NCBI GenBank assembly: GCA_947477745.1
Contig: CANJUF010000015.1
Location: 1 to 64,000, forward strand
Origin: Sphingomonadaceae bacterium
Lineage (GTDB): Bacteria > Pseudomonadota > Alphaproteobacteria > Sphingomonadales > Sphingomonadaceae
Length of the DNA: 64,000 bases
Direction of reading: 5' to 3'
Shown here in pieces: positions 53,903 through 60,852 of this stretch. Under the pieces are notes generated by a model. The model was given only the letters and a program-made list of their open reading frames with translations, made no database searches and was not told where the DNA came from. How positions within the stretch are numbered: position 1 is the first letter of the stretch; each line of letters starts with the position of its first letter. Both the position numbers and the translations under genes were made by a program.

Positions 53903-56605
53903 ATGTCCATGACGACACGGCTGGCCGGCGTCCTGTTCGCAACCACGGCGCTCTGCGCGCCGCAACTGGCCTTCGCGCAAGCCGAACAGCCTGCGGCCGA
54001 CGAGACCGCAACGCCCGCGCCAGACGATACGGCTGCGCCCGATGCGGGACCGCAAGGCGAAGCACCGCAAGAAGACGTCGACGTTTCCATCCCCGGGGGC
54101 GCCGGAGATATTGTCGTCACCGGCACACGCGTGCGCAATCTCGCCAAGTCGTCGGACCAGGTGATTTCGCTACTTTCGACCGCGGAAATCGCTCGTACCG
54201 GTGAAGGCAACATCGCTGGCGCGCTGGGCCGTGTGACCGGCCTGAGCGTCGTAGGATCGGGCTATGTCTATGTGCGCGGTCTCGGCGACCGCTATTCGCT
54301 GGCCCTGCTCAACGGTTCGCCCCTGCCCAGCCCCGAGCCTTTAAAGCGCGTGGTTCCGCTCGACCTGTTTCCCAGCGGCATCATCGCCTCCTCGCTCGTG
54401 CAGAAGAGCTACTCGGTCAATTATCCCGGCGAATTCGGCGGCGGCGTCATCAACTTGACCACGCGCGCCGTGCCGCAGGACCCGTTCATCACCATTTCCA
54501 TGGGTCTGTCGGGTGACAGTGAGACCACTGGCCAGTTCGGCTATTCCTATTATGGCAGCAAGTCCGACTGGACCGGATTCGACAACGGCGCGCGCGACAC
54601 GCCGCCGGCGCTCAAGGCCTTCCTTGCCAGCGGCGAACGCATCAGCTCGGGCAAAGTCGATACCCAGGCGATCGCCGGCCAGCTGGTGCGGTTCCAGAAC
54701 GCGACCTTGCAAAAGATCGGCAACCTGCCGCCCAACTTCTCGGCTAGCTTCACCGCCGGAAAGGCTTTCCCGATTGGCGACGCCGAACTTGGCGTGATCG
54801 CCACGGCGGGCATCAGCAACAAGTGGACTAATCGCGACGCGACACAGCAAAGTTCGCTTTCAGCCGACCTTTCGACACTCGAATCAGATTTCCAGCGCGT
54901 CACCACGCTGAACAGGATCGTCGTCAACGGCCTGCTCGGCTTCGGCCTCGAATTTGGCGAGCACAAGGTGCGATGGACCAATTTCTATGTCCGCGACACG
55001 ATCAAGCAGTCGCGTCTCGCGATCGGCAATCGCCAGCAGACCACCGTCGATTTCATGCAGCAAGATACCGCGTGGTTCGAGCGCCAGCTGATCAACACCC
55101 AGTTCGTCGGCGAATTCAAGCTGGCACCCGGCCTCAGCCTCGACCTTCGCGCGAGCTACGCCAATTCGCAGCGTGAAGCGCCCGGCGAGCTTTCGTTCGA
55201 ATATGTCCGCACCAACACCTCCGCCGATCCTTACGGCGCGCTGTTCGTCAACCGACTCAACAACGGCAATGGCGGCGACGCCACTGCGAGTTATTCTGCG
55301 CTCAACGAAGACCTGTGGTCGGGAGCGGCGGACCTCAGCTATCTGCTCACCAACGACATCAACGTGACCGTGGGCGGCGCTTGGTCGAACACCAAACGCA
55401 CCAGTTCACGACGCGACTTTCAGTTCCTCGCGCCAAGCAACTTCCCCACCGGCGTCGCTACCCTGCGTCCCGACCTGCTGCTTGCGCCCAAGCTGATCGA
55501 CTTCTTCAACATCAATCTAGTCGAGACCAACGAGGGCAATCCCGCGTTTCTCGCCAAGCTGAAGAACTGGGCGGCCTATGGCAAAGCCAACTGGCAGATC
55601 ACGCCCGAGATCAGCCTCGATGGCGGCGTCCGATATGAGGATGCAACCGAATCGGTCGAGCCCATCCAGGTGTTCAAGATCCCCGGCGCATCGACTGCGG
55701 GCACCAGCCTCAAGAACGCATACTGGCTACCCGGCGCGACCTTGACCTGGCAGTTGCGGTCTGATCTGCAGTTCCGCGTGAGCGCGTCGAAGACCATTGC
55801 CCGCCCGCAGTTCCGCGAGCTGATCTACCAGTTCTATTTCGATCCGGACAGCAACCGGCAATACCAGGGCAACCCCCTGCTGGTCGACAGCAAGCTGACC
55901 AATGCCGAAGCGCGGGTCGAATGGTATTTCGCACCCGACCAGCGGTTCCAGGTTGCAGGTTTTTACAAGAAAATCGACCGGCCAATCGAGACCTTCATTG
56001 CAGGAAGCGATCAGGTCACATCGTTCGCCAATGCGCCGCAAGCGATCCTCTACGGCGCGGAATTCGAACTGCAGAAGCACTTTGACCTTAGCGGTCTGGG
56101 CGGTGACGAGAGCTTCTTTACCGGCAGGCGCTTCGTGGTGATCGGCAACTACACCTTCACAAAGTCGAAACTGAAAGTGGGCGCCGGTGACACCACTTCA
56201 GTGTTTGGCGCCAGCTCGTCGATCGCGACCGACTACTTCCGCGACGGCGCACCGCTCACCGGGCAGTCGGACCATATCGTCAACGCCCAGTTCGGTCTTG
56301 AAAGCACTGACAGGCTCTCGCAGCAGACGCTGCTGCTCACGTATGCCAGCGACCGCGTCGTCAGCCGCGGCCTCAACGGCACGCCGCCGCAGCCAGACGT
56401 GCTGGAAAAGCCCGGCTTCCAAGTCGATTTCGTTATGCGCGAAGGTGTCGAGGTGCTCGGCGGCGAGTTGGAGATGAAGTTCGAGGCGCGCAACATCACC
56501 GGCAACAAGCACCAGGAATTCCAGCAGTCTGGCGCCAACCGGATCGACGTCAACACCTACCGTGTCGGGCGCTCGTTCTCGGTGTCGGCCTCGCTGAAGT
56601 TCTAA
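53903..56605 (+). CDS. TonB-dependent outer-membrane receptor
   Basis: A 900-residue receptor. Signal peptide residues 1-27 (ending LAFAQ), then an acidic Pro/Ala linker. The plug domain begins DIVVTGTRVRNLAKSSDQVISLLSTAEIARTGEGNIAGALGRVTGLSV and includes YVRGLGDRYSLALLNGSPLPSPEP. The beta-barrel runs to the end, closing with a final aromatic strand SFSVSASLKF. The DxxxVTG TonB box region is DIVVTG. AGGGGA precedes ATG 53903. Located 88 bases after the lipoprotein gene and likely the same transcription unit; substrate unknown, possibly a phosphorus-containing compound. Confidence 0.9.
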   Translation: MSMTTRLAGVLFATTALCAPQLAFAQAEQPAADETATPAPDDTAAPDAGPQGEAPQEDVDVSIPGGAGDIVVTGTRVRNLAKSSDQVISLLSTAEIARTGEGNIAGALGRVTGLSVVGSGYVYVRGLGDRYSLALLNGSPLPSPEPLKRVVPLDLFPSGIIASSLVQKSYSVNYPGEFGGGVINLTTRAVPQDPFITISMGLSGDSETTGQFGYSYYGSKSDWTGFDNGARDTPPALKAFLASGERISSGKVDTQAIAGQLVRFQNATLQKIGNLPPNFSASFTAGKAFPIGDAELGVIATAGISNKWTNRDATQQSSLSADLSTLESDFQRVTTLNRIVVNGLLGFGLEFGEHKVRWTNFYVRDTIKQSRLAIGNRQQTTVDFMQQDTAWFERQLINTQFVGEFKLAPGLSLDLRASYANSQREAPGELSFEYVRTNTSADPYGALFVNRLNNGNGGDATASYSALNEDLWSGAADLSYLLTNDINVTVGGAWSNTKRTSSRRDFQFLAPSNFPTGVATLRPDLLLAPKLIDFFNINLVETNEGNPAFLAKLKNWAAYGKANWQITPEISLDGGVRYEDATESVEPIQVFKIPGASTAGTSLKNAYWLPGATLTWQLRSDLQFRVSASKTIARPQFRELIYQFYFDPDSNRQYQGNPLLVDSKLTNAEARVEWYFAPDQRFQVAGFYKKIDRPIETFIAGSDQVTSFANAPQAILYGAEFELQKHFDLSGLGGDESFFTGRRFVVIGNYTFTKSKLKVGAGDTTSVFGASSSIATDYFRDGAPLTGQSDHIVNAQFGLESTDRLSQQTLLLTYASDRVVSRGLNGTPPQPDVLEKPGFQVDFVMREGVEVLGGELEMKFEARNITGNKHQEFQQSGANRIDVNTYRVGRSFSVSASLKF

Positions 56606-56614
56606 ACAGAGTTG

Positions 56615-56639
56615 CACCCCTCCCCAGTGGGGAGGGGTG
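56615..56639. terminator. Perfect 11-bp hairpin between convergent genes
   Basis: CACCCCTCCCC and GGGGAGGGGTG are exact complements around AGT. It lies between the TonB receptor stop (56605) and the response regulator stop (56651) and likely ends transcription or stabilises mRNA ends on both strands. No T-tract follows. Confidence 0.6.
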
Positions 56640-56650
56640 ATTGGCAACCG

Positions 56651-57325
56651 TCAGGGCAGGTCGAGAACGTAGCCGACTGCACGAACGGTGCGCAGCATGT
56701 CGCCGCTGCCCGCGGATCTCAGCGCGCGGCGCAGCCGGCCGATCCAGACATCAACGGTTCGCTCGTCCACCGGCGCGTTGTCCTTGCCGAGCGCGGCAAT
56801 CAGCTGAGAGCGGGTGAAGACCCGGCCGGGATGCTCGACCAGAAAACGCAGCAGCCGAAATTCGTTCGGCATGAGGTCAATCGGCTTTCCAGCGACCCGC
56901 GCCCGGAAAGCTGCGACATCGACCGAGAGTTCGCCAAGCTTCAGCTTCTGCACTGCATTTACTTCGCGTTCAACCAGTCGCCGGGCCATGACCCGGTCGA
57001 GGATCGCATTGCGCGAGGCAGGCCCCATCATGTAGTCGTCGGCTCCGGCGGTCAAAGCTGCGCGGCGCAGCGCAACATCATCTTCATCGAGGATCATCGT
57101 GAGATGCGCCTGCGCGGTAAGCGGGTCGCAGCGCAGGCGGCGGCAGACTTCGAGCCCCGAGATATCGGGCAAGATCCAGTCAATGAATACCCAGATCGAA
57201 CCCTCGATGAGCGGCAGCGAACCGTCCTGCGAACGCATGTGAAAAAAGACCTCGATGTCCTCGTGCATAAACGGCGCGGTTCCGCCGTCAATCGGACTGG
57301 TCAGTATGATGCCAATCTTGCGCAT
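56651..57325 (-). CDS. PhoB-like response regulator with a degenerate receiver
   Basis: A 224-residue OmpR-family regulator. The C-terminal winged helix is close to PhoB: PNEFRLLRFLVEHPGRVFTRSQLI, DERTVDVWIGRLRRAL and RTVRAVGYVLDLP. The receiver keeps an acceptor-position Asp49 (FIDWILPDISG) but lacks the acidic pair after the first strand (IGIILTSPIDGG) and has Gly where the conserved Lys stands (MMGPAS). Phosphorylation may be absent or atypical. No kinase gene adjoins it. A three-repeat Pho-box-like array lies 45 bases before its ATG, reading toward it, which suggests autoregulation or control by a true PhoB. Confidence 0.85.
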   Translation of the reverse strand: MRKIGIILTSPIDGGTAPFMHEDIEVFFHMRSQDGSLPLIEGSIWVFIDWILPDISGLEVCRRLRCDPLTAQAHLTMILDEDDVALRRAALTAGADDYMMGPASRNAILDRVMARRLVEREVNAVQKLKLGELSVDVAAFRARVAGKPIDLMPNEFRLLRFLVEHPGRVFTRSQLIAALGKDNAPVDERTVDVWIGRLRRALRSAGSGDMLRTVRAVGYVLDLP

Positions 57326-57369
57326 TAATTGTCTTGCCCGCTTCCTGTTGGCGGCAGCCTGCACAAGTG

Positions 57370-57402
57370 AAGTGACACCTCTGTGACGGTTTTCTGACGG
57401 AT
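57370..57402 (-). promoter_or_regulatory. Triple 11-base Pho-box-like array upstream of the PhoB-like gene
   Basis: On the minus strand three half-sites CCGTCAG, CCGTCAC and GTGTCAC follow each other with an exact 11-base period. The first pair, CCGTCAGAAAACCGTCAC, matches the Pho box at 15 of 18 by hand count. It reads toward the regulator gene and lies in the divergent region shared with plcP. Confidence 0.6.
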
Positions 57403-57438
57403 TGATGTAATCCCGGACAATCTTATGGGGCGGCACAG

Positions 57439-57471
57439 ACTGTCATCGAAATGCCCCGTCAACGTCATCAT
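57439..57471 (+). promoter_or_regulatory. Pho-box-like site upstream of plcP
   Basis: CTGTCAT at 57440 begins an 18-mer matching the Pho box at 13 of 18; a further CGTCAT half-site falls 22 bases (two periods) later. It reads toward plcP and ends about 31 bases before ATG 57502. A site here argues against the upstream start codon at 57451. Confidence 0.4.
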
Positions 57472-57501
57472 GTTGCAATGTGGCAGGCGTATCTGCCGCC
57501 C

Positions 57502-58410
57502 ATGGGAAACGACTTCTCGCCGTTTCGGACAACCGATCTTTCCGGTACGCTCGACCAGCCGGATGCATTCTTGTCCGGCCGCAACATCCCCGCTTGGCTG
57601 GGCCTGCCCGAGCCGGTCCCCTTCCGGCCAAAGAAGCGCTATCGCACGGTGTGGATATCCGACGTGCATCTTGGCACGCGTGGCTGCAATGCAGCCATGC
57701 TGGTGGATTTCCTGCGCTCGATCGAATGCGGCACGCTCTACCTCGTCGGTGACATCATTGATGGCTGGCGCTTGCGCAAGGGTTGGTACTGGCCCGATGC
57801 GCATAACGAGGTCGTGCGCCGCGTCCTCAAGATGGCGCATCGCGGCACGCGCGTGGTCTTCGTCGCAGGCAACCACGACGAGCTGCTGCGAGACTATGCG
57901 GGCATGTCCTTCGGCGGAGTCGAGCTCGTGCTCGAGGCCGACCATATGACTGCGGACGGCAGGCGTCTCTTGATCACGCACGGCGACCAGTTCGACGGGG
58001 TCGTGCTCTACAGCCGCTGGCTCGCTTTCCTCGGCGACGCGGCCTACACTTGGATGCTGCGCGCAAACATTGTGTTCAACGCCGTGCGAAGGCGCTTCAA
58101 GCTGCCCTACTGGTCGCTGTCCGCTTATCTCAAGAAGCGCGTCAAGAATGCCGTGCAGTTCGTCTACAGCTTTGAGGAAGCCGTGGCGAACGAGGCTATG
58201 AGCCGCGGCTACGACGGCATCGTGTGCGGTCACATCCATACTGCCGAGATCCGCCAGATCGGCGACATCACTTATTACAACGACGGTGACTGGGTGGAGA
58301 GCTGCACCGCGCTGGTCGAAGACTCCAGCGGACACATGAGCATCGTCGACTGGGCAGCCGAAACCGCCGCGAGGTCGAGCGCGCCAAGCGAACTGGAAAT
58401 AGCCGGATGA
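57502..58410 (+). CDS. plcP: PlcP-type metallophosphoesterase (phospholipid hydrolase)
   Basis: A calcineurin-like phosphoesterase, often annotated as UDP-2,3-diacylglucosamine diphosphatase-like. Metal-binding motifs in order: WISDVHLGTRGCNAAML, LVGDIIDGWRLR, FVAGNHDELL, LITHGDQFD and GHIHTAEI. This matches PlcP of Sinorhizobium and marine alphaproteobacteria, which splits phosphatidylcholine to phosphocholine and diacylglycerol during phosphate starvation. The agt gene follows with an ATGA overlap, the classic pair. Start is uncertain: ATG 57502 (302 residues) is preferred, with 57451 and 57478 as alternatives. The N-terminal 45 residues before the core are poorly conserved. Confidence 0.87.
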   Translation: MGNDFSPFRTTDLSGTLDQPDAFLSGRNIPAWLGLPEPVPFRPKKRYRTVWISDVHLGTRGCNAAMLVDFLRSIECGTLYLVGDIIDGWRLRKGWYWPDAHNEVVRRVLKMAHRGTRVVFVAGNHDELLRDYAGMSFGGVELVLEADHMTADGRRLLITHGDQFDGVVLYSRWLAFLGDAAYTWMLRANIVFNAVRRRFKLPYWSLSAYLKKRVKNAVQFVYSFEEAVANEAMSRGYDGIVCGHIHTAEIRQIGDITYYNDGDWVESCTALVEDSSGHMSIVDWAAETAARSSAPSELEIAG

Positions 58411-59486
58411 GATTGGCCCTAGCGACGGACGCATGGCATCCGCAGGTCAACGGCGTGGTGCGTACGCTCGCCGCCACGGTGGACGAGCTCAGGCGGCGCG
58501 GCATCGAGCTCGACCTTGTCACGCCCGACGATTGCCTGACCGTCCCCATGCCCGGCTATGCGTCGATCAGACTGGCAGTTGCCCCCCGCTTCCGGGTGCG
58601 GCGCATGCTGAGCGCATTCGCGCCGGAGATTGTCCATATCGCCACCGAAGGTCCGATCGGTTGGAGCGCGCGGGCATGGTGCCTTGCCACCGGCACGCCG
58701 TTCACTACCGCCTTTCACACCCGCTTTCCCGAATATGCGGCAGTTCGCACCGGCGTCAGCGCCGAACGCTTCTGGCCGATCATGAAGCGGTTTCATGCGC
58801 CCAGCCGCGCCGTGCTCGTGGCGACCGAGAGCCTTGGGGCCGAACTGTCTGCAAGAGGATTCGTCAGGATAGCCCGCTGGACGCGGGGCATCGACCATGC
58901 GGTCTTCCGCGCCACGGGATACCTGCATCCGGCCATGCGCGATCTCCCCAAACCGGTGCTGCTGAGCGTCGGGCGGGTGGCGCCGGAAAAGAACCTCGAG
59001 GCCTTCTTCGACGCGAAAGTGGCTGGAACCAAGGTGGTCGTCGGTGACGGACCTGCGCTTGCAAAGCTGCGGGCCAGTTATCCCGAGGTGTATTTTCTCG
59101 GCAAGCTGGTCGGCGAAGACCTCGCGGCTGCTTATCGCAGCGCTGACTGCTTCGTGTTCCCCAGCAAGACCGATACCTTCGGACTTGTCGTGATCGAGGC
59201 GCTGGCCTGCGGCACGCCGGTCGCGGCTTATCCGGTGCAGGGACCGATCGACATTCTGGGAAGCGATGGCCGGGGCGGCGCAGCACATCTGCCGAGCCCG
59301 GCAGGCGTGCTTGATCACGACCTTGATCGGGCAATCGAGCAGGCCTGCCTGATCGAGCGCAAGGCCGCGGCAATGCTCGGCGAAACTTATACCTGGGAGC
59401 ACGCGACCGACCTTTTCGCAAGCGTGCTGGGAGATGTACTCGCTGCGTCCACTGCCCCAGCTGCACCCGCGCTCGAACCGGCTTGA
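58407..59486 (+). CDS. agt: Agt-type lipid glycosyltransferase (GT4)
   Basis: A 359-residue GT-B glycosyltransferase. It begins MRLALATDAWHPQVNGVVRTL, with HIATEGPIGWSAR and FTTAFHTRFPEY in the acceptor half. The donor-binding half has VLLSVGRVAPEKNLEAFF and VFPSKTDTFGLVVIEALACGTPVAAYPV (EX7E motif). Homologues coupled to plcP in alphaproteobacteria attach glucose or glucuronic acid to diacylglycerol to make phosphorus-free glycolipids. The start overlaps the plcP stop by four bases, indicating coupled synthesis. Confidence 0.88.
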   Translation: MRLALATDAWHPQVNGVVRTLAATVDELRRRGIELDLVTPDDCLTVPMPGYASIRLAVAPRFRVRRMLSAFAPEIVHIATEGPIGWSARAWCLATGTPFTTAFHTRFPEYAAVRTGVSAERFWPIMKRFHAPSRAVLVATESLGAELSARGFVRIARWTRGIDHAVFRATGYLHPAMRDLPKPVLLSVGRVAPEKNLEAFFDAKVAGTKVVVGDGPALAKLRASYPEVYFLGKLVGEDLAAAYRSADCFVFPSKTDTFGLVVIEALACGTPVAAYPVQGPIDILGSDGRGGAAHLPSPAGVLDHDLDRAIEQACLIERKAAAMLGETYTWEHATDLFASVLGDVLAASTAPAAPALEPA

Positions 59487-59566
59487 ACGCGCCCTGCCGC
59501 AATTGGCCGCATTGTCGCAATCCTGAAACATAACTTCGAGATGACGTGATTCTGACGGGAGGTGCT

Positions 59567-60202
59567 GTGTCCATAGTAATGCGAGCAGAAGCAGTTGCCG
59601 GAGCCTATGATCGATGGGCGCCGGTGTATGACGTGGTGTTCGGCGGGGTGTTCAAGAGCGGCCGCGCCCAGACTGCGGAGGCCGCCAACCGGATTGGCGG
59701 CAGGATCCTCGAGGCAGGCGTGGGCACGGGCATTTCGCTGCCGCTCTATCGCAAGGATTGCCGGCTGACCGGGATCGACCTGTCGCCCTCGATGCTCGAA
59801 AAGGCGCGCAAGCAGGTGCAGCGTCATGCTCTTTCCCATGTCGAGGCCATCGAAGTGATGGACGTGGAAGACCTGCGCTTCCCCGACGAGGCCTTCGACG
59901 TGGTGATTGCGCAATATGTCGTCACCGCGGTCCCCGATCCGGAGCGGGCGCTCGACGAATTCGCCCGTGTCCTCAAGCCCGGCGGCGAAATCATCATCGC
60001 GACGCGCATCAGCGCAATCGAAGGCCTGCGCGACCGGATCGAGAAGGGCCTCATGCCGCTGACCAGCCGACTGGGCTGGCGCACCGAGTTTCCCTGGAGC
60101 CGATATGAAGCATGGGCCGCCACCCGGCCCGAGCTGCGGCTGATCGAACACCGCCCGCTCCCGCCCTTTGGGCACTTCTCGCTGGTTCGCTACGGCAAAT
60201 AG
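59567..60202 (+). CDS. pmtA: Phosphatidylethanolamine N-methyltransferase, PmtA type
   Basis: A 211-residue SAM-dependent class I methyltransferase. AGAYDRWAPVYDVVFGGVF, ILEAGVGTGISLPLY (motif I), LTGIDLSPSMLEKAR and DVVIAQYVVTAVPDPERALDEFARVLKPGG match the Rhodobacter/Sinorhizobium PmtA group, which methylates phosphatidylethanolamine to phosphatidylcholine. GTG 59567 with GGGAGG four to five bases before it is chosen; GTG 59546 and ATG 59579 are alternatives. Phosphatidylcholine is the known substrate of PlcP, so the neighbourhood is coherent. Confidence 0.83.
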   Translation: MSIVMRAEAVAGAYDRWAPVYDVVFGGVFKSGRAQTAEAANRIGGRILEAGVGTGISLPLYRKDCRLTGIDLSPSMLEKARKQVQRHALSHVEAIEVMDVEDLRFPDEAFDVVIAQYVVTAVPDPERALDEFARVLKPGGEIIIATRISAIEGLRDRIEKGLMPLTSRLGWRTEFPWSRYEAWAATRPELRLIEHRPLPPFGHFSLVRYGK

Positions 60203-60247
60203 GCCGCGCCGCCCGGCACCACCCAACTTTTGACAACGGATAGACAC

Positions 60248-60850
60248 ATGACGGGATTTCGCGAACACTTGAGGGAACAGCGCTGGGACGATCACCGCTA
60301 TTACCATCACAGCCTGATCAACCAGAGCCTGCACTTCATCAGCGCGGCTACCTTTCTAGTCTCCTATGTCATCGTCTGGAAGGATCCGGCGCTGGCGGCC
60401 TTGCTGGCCTGGGGTGTCGCGATGACCACTCGCCAATCGGGCCATTTTTTCTTCGAGCCGCGTGGCTACGACACGGTCAATGATTGCACGCACGAGTACA
60501 AGGAAGAGGTCAAGGTCGGCTACAACCTTGCCCGCAAGGTCGTGCTGATGGGGCTGTGGGCTTTGTGTCCGCTGGCGTTGATGGTCCAGCCTTCGTTTTT
60601 CGGCGTGTTCGCGCCGCACGCCAGTCCAGCGGAATACTTCAATCATCTCGGACTGATGTGGCTCGTGCTTGGACTGGGTGGACTGGTGTTCCGGGTAGTG
60701 CAGCTGTTCATCGTGCGCGATGTCGAGACCGGCCTCGTCTGGGGAGCAAAAATCCTCACCGATCCGTTCAATGATTTCGTGCTTTATCATCGTTCGCCCG
60801 CCAGGCTGGTCAAGCATTGCCTGGCGTGGCGTCCTGCCGGGCTGCGCTGA
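60248..60850 (+). CDS. DUF962/Mpo1-like membrane protein
   Basis: A 200-residue protein with about four hydrophobic helices (SLHFISAATFLVSYVIVW, ALAALLAWGVAM, VVLMGLWALCPLALMV and LGLMWLVLGLGGLVFRVVQLFIV). HHSLINQSLHF near the N-terminus and RQSGHFFFEPRGYDTVN resemble the His-rich NxxxH and GHxxFE motifs of the DUF962/Mpo1 family, whose yeast member is an iron-dependent alpha-oxidation dioxygenase for long-chain hydroxy acids. The similarity is judged by eye. It follows pmtA and faces the aminotransferase gene 3 bases away. Confidence 0.55.
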   Translation: MTGFREHLREQRWDDHRYYHHSLINQSLHFISAATFLVSYVIVWKDPALAALLAWGVAMTTRQSGHFFFEPRGYDTVNDCTHEYKEEVKVGYNLARKVVLMGLWALCPLALMVQPSFFGVFAPHASPAEYFNHLGLMWLVLGLGGLVFRVVQLFIVRDVETGLVWGAKILTDPFNDFVLYHRSPARLVKHCLAWRPAGLR

Positions 60851-60852
60851 AC

